From the NCBI RefSeq assembly GCF_017874715.1, contig NZ_JAGGLR010000006.1, forward strand, positions 124,001-188,000: a stretch of 64,000 bases of DNA, in the 5' to 3' direction. Source of the stretch: Streptomyces iranensis. Lineage in GTDB: Bacteria; Actinomycetota; Actinomycetes; Streptomycetales; Streptomycetaceae. The position numbers were made by a program, and so were the translations under genes. The stretch's first letter is position 1. Every line of letters begins with the position of its first letter. Shown in pieces: positions 43,101-51,114 of this stretch. The notes below the pieces were generated by a model that saw only the letters and a program-made list of their open reading frames with translations, made no database searches and was not told the origin of the DNA.

Positions 43101-44370
43101 GGCCGCCGATCCGCACCGCGCCCGACGACACGTCGTAGAAGCGCGGCAGCAGCATGGACAGCGTCGACTTGCCGCTTCCGGAGGCGCCCACCACGGCCAG
43201 GGTCTCGCCCGGCTCGATGCGCAGGGACACCTCGGACAGCACCGGCCGCTCGGGGTCGTAGCCGAAGCTCACCCGGTCGAACTCGACCGTCGCCGGGGCG
43301 TCCCCGGGAAGCTCCCGGGCGTCGGGGCGCTCGTCGATGACGGGCTCGGTGTCGATGAGCTCGAAGACGCGCTCGACCCCGGCCCGCGCCTGCTGTCCGA
43401 TGGTCAGCAGCATCGTGAGCATCCGTACCGGGCCCACGAGCTGGGCGAGATACGTCGAGAAGGCCACGAAGGTGCCGAGGGTGATCTGGCCCCGGGTGGC
43501 CATCCAGCCGCCGAGCGCCAGCATGGCGACCTGGCCGAGGGCGGGGACGGCCTGCAGGGCCGGGGTGTAGCGGGAGTTCAGCCGTACGGTCCGCAGCCGG
43601 GCGGCGAACAGCCCCCGGCCGACCTCGCGCAGCTTGTCGGTCTCCTGCGCCTCCTGCCCGAACCCCTTGACCACCCGGACACCGGTCACGGCCCCGTCCA
43701 CGACGCCCGCGACGGCGGCCGCCTGCCCCTGGGCGTACCAGGTGGCGGGGAAGAGCCGGATGCGGCTGCGCGAGGCGAGGATCCACAGGGCGGGGGCGAC
43801 GGCGAGGGCGACGACGGTGAGCAGCGGCGAGAGCACCGCCATCACGACGAGCGAGACCAGGAAGAGCAGAATGTTGCCGATCATCATCGGCACCATGAAG
43901 AGCAGGCCCTGGATCAGCTGGAGGTCGCTGGTGGCCCGGCCGATGATCTGGCCGGTGGAGAGCTTGTCCTGCCGTCTGCCGTCGAAGCGGGCGATGGCCG
44001 CGAACATCTCGGTGCGCAGGGCGTGCTGGACGTCGAGGGCGAGCCGTCCGCCGTAGAAACGGCGGACGTAGGTGAGGACGTACACCACGAGGGCGGCGAC
44101 GATCAGCAGGGTGGCCCAGGGGGCGAGGGACCGGTCGCGCGAGACGATCACATCGTCGATGATCAGCTTCGGCACCAGCGGGACGAGCGCCATGACGGCC
44201 ATTCCGGCGAGCGAGGCGCCGAGGGCGAGCAGCACATCGCTGCGGTACTGCCAGCAGTAGCCGAACAGCCGCCTTACCCAGCCCTGTCCGGCTTCCGGGC
44301 CATCCGCATCCGCCCCACCCGCACCCCTTTCGCCCGTTTCGTCCGACGCGCCCGCCGCTACGTCCGCCAC
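40132..44370 (-). CDS. Fused double ABC exporter (two transmembrane/ATPase halves in one chain)
   Basis: A 1412-residue protein containing two complete half-transporters. Half 1: membrane domain about residues 30-330, Walker A GASGSGKST, signature LSGGQRQR, Walker B LLVLDDATSAVD. A disordered Gly/Pro/Ala/Asp-rich linker of about 200 residues follows, with GGDDPAHA occurring twice. Half 2: membrane domain about 820-1120, Walker A GETGAGKST, signature LSAGQRQL, Walker B ILLLDEATAALD. Half 1 has a non-canonical Asp after Walker B, as in heterodimeric exporters. Start GTG 44370 follows GGGAGG; an ATG at 44415 is in frame. Substrate unknown, drug or lipid export likely. Confidence 0.9.
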   Translation of the reverse strand: MADVAAGASDETGERGAGGADADGPEAGQGWVRRLFGYCWQYRSDVLLALGASLAGMAVMALVPLVPKLIIDDVIVSRDRSLAPWATLLIVAALVVYVLTYVRRFYGGRLALDVQHALRTEMFAAIARFDGRRQDKLSTGQIIGRATSDLQLIQGLLFMVPMMIGNILLFLVSLVVMAVLSPLLTVVALAVAPALWILASRSRIRLFPATWYAQGQAAAVAGVVDGAVTGVRVVKGFGQEAQETDKLREVGRGLFAARLRTVRLNSRYTPALQAVPALGQVAMLALGGWMATRGQITLGTFVAFSTYLAQLVGPVRMLTMLLTIGQQARAGVERVFELIDTEPVIDERPDARELPGDAPATVEFDRVSFGYDPERPVLSEVSLRIEPGETLAVVGASGSGKSTLSMLLPRFYDVSSGAVRIGGHDVRELTYDSLRGAVGLVPEDSFLFSDTVRANLAYGVPDASEERIRAAARAAQADGFISELPNGYDTEVGEQGLTLSGGQRQRLALARAILTDPRLLVLDDATSAVDARVEHEIHEALRGVMAGRTTLLIAHRPSTLALADRIAVMDRGRVADVGTDEELKARSAVYRSLLTDETEPRGDDGSGGAVAPPTGNGPRPWAGADDLAPGAPRGAAAHAPGLTGAFGGEAAATGLAEPCLDGGPPADADGTAHGPEGRPRPAAGWRARGGDDPAHAAGEAVRDGAAAEPWVPSDPEGRGRSHGGDDPAHAVREGEGAVWAPDGDSAACPPDGAVAGHPACPSHGGVTPELWVRPDGERRKGDTAAGAGAGAVAGPGLAGALSGMPATPELLAKVAALPPATDIPDIDEERATRPEETYGLRRLLRGFGAPLLVALALVSVDAIAGLLLPVLIRHGIDQGVQRLSLGAVWAASGLALLVVLVQWAAQIGETRMTGRTGERVLYALRVKIFAQLQRLGLDYYERELSGKIMTRMTTDVDALSTFLQTGLVTAVVSLLTFFGILVALLIIDVELALVVFLTLPPLIIGTVLFRRRSVKAYELARERVSVVNADLQESVAGLRIVQAFRRERSGRERFAARSDAYRQARIRGQRLISVYFPFVQLLASVATALVLIVGAGRVGDGTLTAGALVAYLLYIDLFFAPVQQLSQVFDGYQQATVSLGRIQELLREPTTTPVAEAPREVRSMRGDIAFDDVRFRYGDGEEALAGISLTIPSGQTVAFVGETGAGKSTLVKLVARFYDPTRGAVRVDGVDLRELDLTGYRGHLGVVPQEPYLFAGSVRDAIAYGRPDASDAEVEAAARAVGAHAMVASLDGGYLHEVSERGRNLSAGQRQLIALARAELVNPDILLLDEATAALDLATEALVNQATDRLTGRRTTLVVAHRLTTAARADRVVVLDHGRVVEDGTHEELVARDGRYAALWRTFTGETAPAVA

Positions 44371-44462
44371 CCGTGAACCTCCCGATCCGCACACGCTTCC
44401 GGAAGGCACCAACACACTGATGTGCGGATTTCATCCTGCTGCAACAAATGGATCGGGGCGCG

Positions 44463-44940
44463 GTGGGCTGCTTCCCCTCCCCGCCCCTCCCCGATCCCAG
44501 GGGCTCCGCCCCTGGTACCCCAGGTACCCCAGGGACCCCGGAGCCCCTGCTCCGGCCTCTGAGACGAAGCCCGGTTCCGGAGGCTGGGGCGGAGCCCCGG
44601 TTTCGGGGTCTGGGGCGGAGCCCCGGTCTGGGGTCTGGGGCGGAGCCCTGTTCCGGGACCTGAGGCCGAACCCCCGTTCCGAGACTTGGAGCGCAGCCCC
44701 GATTACGGGACCTGGGGCCGAACCCCCGCTCCGGGGCCTGGGGCGAACCCCCGCCCCGGGCCTGGGACCGAACCCCGGTTCCGGGGTCCGGGGTCGAGCC
44801 CCGGCTCCGGGGTCTGGGGCGGAGCCCCGGTTTCGGGGTCTGGGGCGGAGCCCCGGCTGGGGTCTGGGGCGGAGCCCCGGCTGGGGTCTGGGGCGGAGTT
44901 CCGGTTTCGGGGTGGGGAAGCAGCCCGCCGCAGGCGGCAT
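44463..44940. repeat. Repeat-filled intergenic region with many GGGGCGGAGCCCC palindromes
   Basis: The 589-base gap 44371-44959 is almost wholly repeats: GGGCTGCTTCCCC at the start, then at least eight copies or variants of (T)GGGGCGGAGCCCCGG(T/C) separated by TTTCGGGGTCTG-like spacers of varying length, ending with GAAGCAGCCCGCCGCAGGCGGC. The outer blocks match those at 24002 and 31575 in inverted or direct orientation. I see no gene. It separates the ABC exporter gene start (44370) from the XRE gene stop. Confidence 0.88.
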
Positions 44941-44959
44941 GGGCCGCCGGGCGTCCCGG

Positions 44960-45244
44960 CTAGGCCGCCTCCTCCGCCTCCTCCCCCCGCTCCGGAGCCG
45001 TGACCGCGGCGCAGCGCTCCGCGATCTCGCCCAGGGTCAGTCCGAGGGTGGCGGCGAGGGCCGCGATGGTGAAGAAGGCGGGGGTCGGGGCCCGGCCGGT
45101 CTCGATCTTCCGAAGCGTCTCGGCGGAGATCCCGGCCGCGGCGGCGACCTCGGCCATGCTCCGTTCGCCACGGGCCTGGCGCAGCAGGGCGCCGAGGAAG
45201 CGGCCGCGTTCACGTTCCAGCGGGGTGAGAGGAGTGCGCACCAT
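44960..45244 (-). CDS. Small XRE-family regulator divergent from methionine aminopeptidase
   Basis: A 94-residue helix-turn-helix protein: LGALLRQARGERSMAEVAAAAGISAETLRKIETGRAPTPAFFTIAALAATLGLTLGEIAERC. That is the whole DNA-binding fold with only an acidic tail (GEEAEEAA). ATG 45244 was chosen; the frame extends upstream to 45283 across the palindrome. Its position, divergent from map with one operator-like palindrome in the 75-base gap, suggests it represses both genes. Confidence 0.85.
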   Translation of the reverse strand: MVRTPLTPLERERGRFLGALLRQARGERSMAEVAAAAGISAETLRKIETGRAPTPAFFTIAALAATLGLTLGEIAERCAAVTAPERGEEAEEAA

Positions 45245-45257
45245 GACCGTGATACTA

Positions 45258-45270
45258 ATACCGGTATAGT
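45258..45270 (+). promoter_or_regulatory. Palindrome overlapping the map -10 element
   Basis: ATACCGGTAT (45258-45267) is a perfect 10-bp palindrome inside an A/T-rich stretch, and TATAGT (45265-45270) is a good -10 for rightward transcription of map about 50 bases upstream of its start. An XRE dimer bound here would block that promoter. Confidence 0.6.
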
Positions 45271-45319
45271 AATTGGTGCACACCGAACCGGTGGTTCGGT
45301 CCTGCGAAGGGGCTCACCC

Positions 45320-46087
45320 ATGGTGGAAATCAAGACCGACGCGTCCCTGGACGCCATGCGCGAGGCGGGCCGCGTCGTGGCCTCGGCGCTCGACGCCACA
45401 CAGCGGGCGGCGGCCGTCGGCGTCTCGCTGCGCGAGCTGGACGAGGCGGCGCGGGAGGTGCTGCGCGAGGCCGGGGCGAGCTCCCCGTTCCTCGGCTACC
45501 GGCCGCAGTTCGCGTCCACCCCCTTCCCCGCGGTCATCTGCGCCTCGGTCAACGACGCCATCGTCCACGGCATCCCGGGCGACTACCGGCTGTGCGACGG
45601 CGATCTGGTGACCGTCGACTGCGGTGCGACGCTGGACGGCTGGAGCGGCGACGCCGCCGTCAGCTTCACCGTCGGCACCCCGCGCCCGGCCGACGTCCGG
45701 CTGATCGAGACCACCCGCCAGGCGCTGGAGGCGGGGATCGCGGCGGCCGTCGCGGGGGGCCGGATGGGCGACATCTCCCATGCCGTGGGGACGGTGGGGC
45801 GCACCGCGGGCTACGGCATCATGGAGGACTACGGCGGCCATGGCATCGGCCGGCGGATGCACGAGGACCCGCCGGTCCCCAACGAGGGGCGGCCCGGCCG
45901 GGGCTTTCCGCTGCGGCACGGGCTGGTGCTGGCCATCGAGCCGATGTTCCTGGCGGGTGGCCTGGACGCGTACACCACCGATGCCGACGGCTGGACGCTG
46001 CGGACGACGGACGGCAGCCGCGCCGCCCACAGCGAGCACACGGTGGCGATCACGGACGACGGCCCACGGATCCTGACCGCGCTCTGA
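45320..46087 (+). CDS. map: Type I methionine aminopeptidase
   Basis: A 255-residue enzyme that removes the initiator Met. The pita-bread fold carries all five metal ligands: VTVDCGATLDGWSGDAAVSF (two Asp), GYGIMEDYGGHGIGRRMHE (His), VLAIEPMF (Glu) and AHSEHTVAI (Glu). The substrate-side His lies in AIVHGIPGDY. It has no N-terminal zinc-finger extension. Streptomyces carry several MetAP genes; this one stands with its own divergent XRE regulator rather than in the ribosomal-protein operon, suggesting conditional expression. GAAGGGG precedes the ATG. Confidence 0.93.
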   Translation: MVEIKTDASLDAMREAGRVVASALDATQRAAAVGVSLRELDEAAREVLREAGASSPFLGYRPQFASTPFPAVICASVNDAIVHGIPGDYRLCDGDLVTVDCGATLDGWSGDAAVSFTVGTPRPADVRLIETTRQALEAGIAAAVAGGRMGDISHAVGTVGRTAGYGIMEDYGGHGIGRRMHEDPPVPNEGRPGRGFPLRHGLVLAIEPMFLAGGLDAYTTDADGWTLRTTDGSRAAHSEHTVAITDDGPRILTAL

Positions 46088-46305
46088 GAAGACAGGTCCG
46101 AGAAGACACAGATCTGGGAGGACAGAGGGGACGCGGTGCCTCGCCCGCCCGCCCACCCACCCGCCCCGTCCAGCGCCCCGCCCAGACACACGCTCGCGGA
46201 ATCGCCCAAAAGCGGACTGTTCAATACCGGACCGTTCATCAAACACTTAGCAGGGCTGTCTAAGGTCGCGCCCATCGAAAAGCGCACCACCGGCCAGGCG
46301 AAAGG

Positions 46306-47301
46306 ATGATGATCGTGACGGTGCCCCGGATCGACGACATCCCGCCCGCGGAACGGTTCGCGGCGTGGCGCGCCCTGTGCGAGCTGACGTCGATACCCAT
46401 GGAGCTGCGCAGCGACCATGAGCACGACTTCCGCGCGAACGTACGGGGCGGAGTGGACATCGGCGAGGTGATGCTGACCTACACCTCCGTACCGTCGCTG
46501 CGGAACGAGCGGACGGCGGCCCACATCCGGCGCTCCGACCCGGAGCTCTACCATCTGCGGCTCACCCTGCGCGGGGAGACCGACGTATGCCACGGGGACG
46601 CCGAAACCACGGTCGGCGCCCGGCAGTTCATGCTCACCTCCACCTCCGCGCCGTATCTGGCGGTGTGCGAGCGCGGCAGGGTCGACGGGATGACGGTCAC
46701 CCTCCGCCCCTCGCTGCTGCCGTTCCCGCCCGCCGAGCTCCAGCGGCTGCTCGGGCAGCGGCTGTCCGGACGGTCCGGGATCGGGGCCATGCTCGCCGAC
46801 TTCCTCACCCGCCTGGCCACCGAGTCCGACGCCTACGGCCCGGCCGACGCATCGCGCCTCGGCACCGTCGCCGTCGATCTGCTCAACGCGCTGCTCGCGC
46901 ATGAGCTCGACACCGGTGCCGAGGCGCGCGCCGAGAACCGGCTCACCCCCGAGAGCCGTCGGCGTACCCTGCGGTTACGCGTCCAGGAGTTCGTCCGGCA
47001 GAATCTGGACCGCCCGGGGCTCACCCCGGCCTCGATCGCCGCGGCCCATCACATCTCGCTCCGGTACCTCTACCGCCTCTTCGAGGAGCAGGGGCACACC
47101 GTCTCCGCGTGGATCCGCGCCCAGCGCCTGGAGCGCTGCCGCCGCGACCTCGCCGATCCCGCCCTGGGCGACACCCCCATCCATGTCATCGCCGCCCGCT
47201 GGGGCTTCAGCCACGCCGCGGACTTCAGCCGTGCCTTCCGCGGCGCCTATGGAGTGCCCCCACGGGACTTCCGCCATAGGGCGCTCGCGGCGAACAGGTG
47301 A
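46306..47301 (+). CDS. AraC-family transcriptional regulator
   Basis: A 331-residue regulator. Residues about 10-190 resemble the AraC-binding-like domain of activators such as NphR/FeaR (DIPPAERFAAWRALCELTSIPMELRSD). The C-terminal pair of helix-turn-helix units is RPGLTPASIAAAHHISLRYLYRLFEEQGHTVSAWIRAQRLERCRRDL and HVIAARWGFSHAADFSRAFRGAYGVPPRDFR. Start codons at 46306, 46309 and 46315 are all in frame; AAAGG at 46301-46305 favours a slightly downstream start. It has no obvious operon partner; the target is unknown. Confidence 0.9.
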   Translation: MMIVTVPRIDDIPPAERFAAWRALCELTSIPMELRSDHEHDFRANVRGGVDIGEVMLTYTSVPSLRNERTAAHIRRSDPELYHLRLTLRGETDVCHGDAETTVGARQFMLTSTSAPYLAVCERGRVDGMTVTLRPSLLPFPPAELQRLLGQRLSGRSGIGAMLADFLTRLATESDAYGPADASRLGTVAVDLLNALLAHELDTGAEARAENRLTPESRRRTLRLRVQEFVRQNLDRPGLTPASIAAAHHISLRYLYRLFEEQGHTVSAWIRAQRLERCRRDLADPALGDTPIHVIAARWGFSHAADFSRAFRGAYGVPPRDFRHRALAANR

Positions 47302-47459
47302 GCGGGGCTCCCCCCGTAGCAACCCTGCTCACCCGTCACCGATCAGCATGGGCCCGCCGGGGCCGGGATGTCGTTGGCCTCCTGTGCACACTGTCTTGAT
47401 CCTGCGTGCATGGACCGCGTCCGCTGTGCACGGACCGCATATCCCGGCCCCCCACGGGG

Positions 47460-50210
47460 TCATTTGGCGCGGGTCACCCGCAACTCCTCGATGCCCGCGC
47501 GCTTCTTGTCGTCCGCCGACCGCACGGTGACCCGTACGAAACGGGCCGGGCCGGTCGTCCCCGCGCGCCAGTGGCGGCCGTCGAGCGAGGTCCGCACCTC
47601 GTGGGAGGCGGGGCGGGTGCGGGTCCACTCCGGGCTGACCTCCGCCAGCCGCACGGCGCGCCCGAGGTCGGCCGTGAGGGTGCCCTCGACGGCGTCGGGG
47701 ACCCAGGCGGTGGCCGCGTTGCCGTCCACGGCGGCGCCCGCGTACATCCCGGGCTCCTCCGTGCTCGCCGTCGCCTTACCGCAGCGCGCGACGTTGTCGG
47801 TCGGCTCGAGGTCCGGGCGGCGGGTCTTGAGCACCGCGGGCGCGCCCCGGCTCACGATCCGCTCCCCGCCGTGCGGGGTCTCGATCCGCATCGGCGCTCC
47901 CGCCGTCAGCCTTACGGTCGTCTCGTGCGGGCCGATGGCCACGTCGTAGGTGCGGCCCCGCCAGTGCAGCCCGCGCAGGGTGACACCGTCGTGGAGCTGC
48001 GGCGGCAGCGTCGGTGCGAGCCGCACACCGTCCTCGTCCATCCGCATCCCGGTCAGACCGTGGGTGAAGACCTGGAGGAAGCCGCCCTTGCCGGTGAGGA
48101 AGTCCTGTGCCGGGGAGCCGGACAGGGGGTCCTGCGCGCCCGCCTTCTCGCCCCGCGCCTCCGAGAAGGTGTCGAAGGGACCGCGGACGAACGGCTTGAT
48201 GGCGCGCTGGAGGTAGGTGTACGTGGAGCAGCCGGGCTCGCCGATGGCGGCGGCGTCGATGGCGTGCACCGAGTCCGTCATGGCCGGGCCGTCCGGGTCG
48301 GTACGGGCCGCGTAGTAGTCGAGCGTCCTGGCGGCCGCCTGACCGGACATCGGCCACTCCAGCGGGTACATCAGCAGCACGGTGTCGGCCTGCTTGATCA
48401 GCGAGCCCTGGTAGCCGTCGTACTGCCGGAAGACCTGGCTCTTCTTGTCGTACGGGATCCGCATCCGGTCGGCGATCCGGTTCCAGGCGGCGGGCACCGG
48501 CTCGCCGAGGAGGCGGGCGGCGCGGGCGGCGTCGCGCAGGGCGGTGGCGGCCCCGGCGTTGGTGAAGACCGCGTCGTCCACGCCGTTGCTGTACTCGTCG
48601 GGACCGGCCACGTTCTTGATGGAGTAGCTGCCGTCGGCGTTGTGCGTGGCGCGCCCCGCCCAGAACTCGGCGATCCCCTTGAGCACCGGCCAGCCGCGCC
48701 CGCGCAGCCACCGGGTGTCGCCCGTCGACTGGTAGTACTGCCAGGCCGCCACGGCGATATCGCTCTGGAGGTGGTTCTGGGTGCGGCAGTGCGGCGGGTC
48801 CCAGCTGTGGCACTCGGTCCACAGCCCGCCCTTGCTCGCGCTGGTCCAGGGGTAGAACAGGCCGGGGTAGCCCAGCTTGCGGGCGTTGGCGCGGGCGCCG
48901 GCGCGGGTCTTGTAGCGGTACTCCACCACCGACTTGGCGAGTTCGGGATGGGTGGCCAGCAGCCCGGGGTACATCCAGGTCTCGGCGTCCCAGAAGATCA
49001 GTCCACCGTAGTTGTCGCTGCTCAGCCCGGTCGGGGAGATGCTGTTCCGGGAGCCGGCGCGGGTGGCGGACAGCAGGCCGTACTGCGCGGAGCGCACCCA
49101 GTCCTGGAGGTCGCGCCGGCGGCGCCCGGCCACCTCGATGTCGGAGCGCCACAGCCGCTTCCAGGCGGCGCTGTGCGCGGCGAACAGCCCGTCCCAGCCC
49201 TGGTCCGCCGCGCGGCGGGAGGCGGCGAGGGCGTCGGCGCGCGGGGTGTGGGAGGTCAGCGCGGTGTCCACGCCCACGTACTTGGTGAACTCATAGGACC
49301 GGCCGGGGCGGACGGGGAAGCGGAGACCCTGGCGGGCGGACAGATCCCGCGCCGCGTCCGTGCCACCGGCCTTCGTGCCGCCCGTCCTCGCTTCGGCCGT
49401 CCGGACGCCAGGACCGGGGCGCAGCGTGGAGGCCACGGCTCCGTCGGTCTTCGTGCCATCCGTACGGAAGGCGACATCGACCGTGCCGCCCTTATGGGCG
49501 CCACCGCCGGTCCCGCTCATCCGCCGCGCACCGCGCCCGTCGAGCAGATCGGTGACGGTCGCGTCCCCGCCCCAGTGCGGGGTCATCCGCATCCTTACGG
49601 CGCCCACGTGCGCGTTGGCGCGGTCGGCGACGATGTCATAGGTGAGGTCGGTGGCGCGCCCGTCGGACGCGGTCCAGGTCAGGGAGGTCCGCACCAGACC
49701 GCAGCGCATGAAGACCGTCTGCCGGTAGTGGGAGATCCGCCCGGCGGAGGTCCGGGAGCCGAAGGTCTCCGAACGGTCGCCCCCGGTGGCCACGTTCAGC
49801 GTGGACCAGGTGGGGATGGCGGCGGCCACCTGCCGGTTCCCGGTCGTCTTCGCATTGTGCGCGTAGAGGCCGGAGACGAAGGCGCCGTCGTAGCGGGGGG
49901 TGAACAGCGGCCATCCGGTCTTGTCACCCCCTCCGGAGTACCCGGTCCCCTGGGGCGGCACCCGCTGCCCCAGATAGCCGTTGCCCACATACGCGTGGGA
50001 GCTGTCCTTGGGGTCGATACGGCTGGAGGAGAGCGCCCAGCCGTCGGACGGCCCGCGCGTGCAGTCCCCTCCGGCGGTGGCGTCGGCCGCCGCGGAGGAG
50101 TCGGATTCGGGAGCGGCGGACGCCGGGGGCACGGCGGCGATCAGCCCGCAGACGAGGAGCGGGGCGATCAGCCGGGCGGGCCGGGGCGGCCGGAGGGGGG
50201 AGTACGTCAT
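47460..50210 (-). CDS. Secreted GH65 alpha,alpha-trehalase-like hydrolase with a C-terminal discoidin domain
   Basis: A 916-residue exported enzyme. The signal peptide ends near PPASAAPES. The N-terminal beta-sandwich begins HAYVGNGYLGQRVPPQGTGY. The (alpha/alpha)6 barrel has FWDAETWMYPGLLATHPELA (406-425) and the catalytic acid Glu539 in VAGPDEYSNGVDDAVFTN. Residues about 800-916 are an F5/8-type carbohydrate-binding module (NVARCGKATASTEEPGMYAGAAVDGNAATAW). GH65 proteins are phosphorylases or acid trehalases; secretion points to the hydrolytic trehalase (ATH1-like) group. ATG 50210 follows GGAG. It is transcribed away from the two-component system. Confidence 0.85.
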   Translation of the reverse strand: MTYSPLRPPRPARLIAPLLVCGLIAAVPPASAAPESDSSAAADATAGGDCTRGPSDGWALSSSRIDPKDSSHAYVGNGYLGQRVPPQGTGYSGGGDKTGWPLFTPRYDGAFVSGLYAHNAKTTGNRQVAAAIPTWSTLNVATGGDRSETFGSRTSAGRISHYRQTVFMRCGLVRTSLTWTASDGRATDLTYDIVADRANAHVGAVRMRMTPHWGGDATVTDLLDGRGARRMSGTGGGAHKGGTVDVAFRTDGTKTDGAVASTLRPGPGVRTAEARTGGTKAGGTDAARDLSARQGLRFPVRPGRSYEFTKYVGVDTALTSHTPRADALAASRRAADQGWDGLFAAHSAAWKRLWRSDIEVAGRRRRDLQDWVRSAQYGLLSATRAGSRNSISPTGLSSDNYGGLIFWDAETWMYPGLLATHPELAKSVVEYRYKTRAGARANARKLGYPGLFYPWTSASKGGLWTECHSWDPPHCRTQNHLQSDIAVAAWQYYQSTGDTRWLRGRGWPVLKGIAEFWAGRATHNADGSYSIKNVAGPDEYSNGVDDAVFTNAGAATALRDAARAARLLGEPVPAAWNRIADRMRIPYDKKSQVFRQYDGYQGSLIKQADTVLLMYPLEWPMSGQAAARTLDYYAARTDPDGPAMTDSVHAIDAAAIGEPGCSTYTYLQRAIKPFVRGPFDTFSEARGEKAGAQDPLSGSPAQDFLTGKGGFLQVFTHGLTGMRMDEDGVRLAPTLPPQLHDGVTLRGLHWRGRTYDVAIGPHETTVRLTAGAPMRIETPHGGERIVSRGAPAVLKTRRPDLEPTDNVARCGKATASTEEPGMYAGAAVDGNAATAWVPDAVEGTLTADLGRAVRLAEVSPEWTRTRPASHEVRTSLDGRHWRAGTTGPARFVRVTVRSADDKKRAGIEELRVTRAK

Positions 50211-50353
50211 CGTTCTCCGTCGTGGTTCGCCGGTGACGGTCGCAGTGACCATAAAGAGGTGAACACGGCAGGTCAATGGATGGCGCGATGTCTTCAACAT
50301 CTGAACGCGAGTTCAGATACGAGAACGAGACATGCCGCCTGCGGCGTGCTGCT

Positions 50354-50406
50354 CCCCGCCCCTTCCCGAGCCTGGGGCTCCGCCCCAGGCTCGGGAAGGG
50401 GCGGGG
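50354..50406 (-). terminator. Perfect 24-bp hairpin after the two-component system
   Basis: The arm 50354-50377 is fully complementary to 50383-50406, around the 5-base loop CTCCG (50378-50382). Reading leftward it lies 34 bases beyond the response-regulator stop, so it should end that transcript before the trehalase promoter. The preceding GCCTGCGGCG (about 50338-50347) ties it to the repeat family elsewhere in the window. The 229-base gap 50211-50439 holds nothing else recognisable. Confidence 0.88.
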
Positions 50407-50439
50407 ACGGGAAAAATCCGCGCCCCCAGGAGGGCCGGG

Positions 50440-51114
50440 TCAGAACGCCGACGGGCGCACCAGCCCCGTCTCGTACGCGAAGACCGCCGCCTGGGTCCGG
50501 TCGCGCAGCCCCAGCTTGAACAGGATCCGGCTCACATGGGTCTTCACGGTCTGCTCGGCCACCACCAGCCGTGCCGCGATCTCCGCGTTCGACAGCCCCT
50601 GGGCGATCAGCGTGAGCACCTCGGTCTCGCGCTCCGTCAGATCGCCCGCCCGAGCCCGGAGCGGCCCGCGCGGGGCGGCGGCGGTCACCCGGGAGAACTC
50701 GCCGATCAGGCGCTTGGTGATGTTCGGCGCCAGCAGCGCGTCACCGGCCGCCACCACCCGTACCGCATGGGCCAGTTCATCCGCCGAGGCGTCCTTCAGC
50801 AGAAACCCGGACGCGCCCGCGCGCAGCGCCTCGTAGACGTATTCGTCCAGGTCGAAGGTGGTGAGGACGAGGATCTTGACGGTGGTGTCGGCGGCTTCGG
50901 TGAGCCGGCGGGTGGCCTCTATACCGCCGACCCCCGGCATCCGTATGTCCATCAGGACCACGTCCGGGGCGAGTTCGGCGACCTGGGCGATGGCGTCGGC
51001 CCCGTCCACGGCCTGGCCCACGACCTCCATGTCCGGTTCGGCGTTGAGCAGCACCGTGAAGCCCTGGCGGACCATCATCTGGTCGTCGGCGATCAGGACG
51101 CGGATGGTTGTCAT
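50440..51114 (-). CDS. NarL/LuxR-type response regulator
   Basis: A 224-residue regulator. The receiver has the acidic pair in VLIADDQMMVRQG, phospho-acceptor Asp in DVVLMDIRMPGVGG (about residue 54), Thr in LVLTTFD and Lys in GFLLKDASADELAHAV. The C-terminal LuxR-type helix-turn-helix is LTERETEVLTLIAQGLSNAEIAARLVVAEQTVKTHVSRILFKLGLRDR. Its ATG overlaps the kinase stop (ATGA), so the pair is co-translated. Targets unknown. Confidence 0.95.
   Translation of the reverse strand: MTTIRVLIADDQMMVRQGFTVLLNAEPDMEVVGQAVDGADAIAQVAELAPDVVLMDIRMPGVGGIEATRRLTEAADTTVKILVLTTFDLDEYVYEALRAGASGFLLKDASADELAHAVRVVAAGDALLAPNITKRLIGEFSRVTAAAPRGPLRARAGDLTERETEVLTLIAQGLSNAEIAARLVVAEQTVKTHVSRILFKLGLRDRTQAAVFAYETGLVRPSAF

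Noticed and set aside
42082..44376. 764-codon + strand frame opposite the first half of the ABC exporter
   Set aside because: Antisense shadow; the ABC protein shows both Walker motifs and the signature sequences.
44463..44940. Coding region across the Gly/Pro repeats (several open frames)
   Set aside because: All frames are open because of the palindromic GC repeats. Predicted peptides are repetitive Gly/Ser/Pro/Arg with no start signal.
47406..50519. 1037-codon + strand frame opposite the GH65 gene
   Set aside because: No recognisable domain, no ribosome site, and the GH65 frame carries catalytic motifs and a signal peptide on the other strand.
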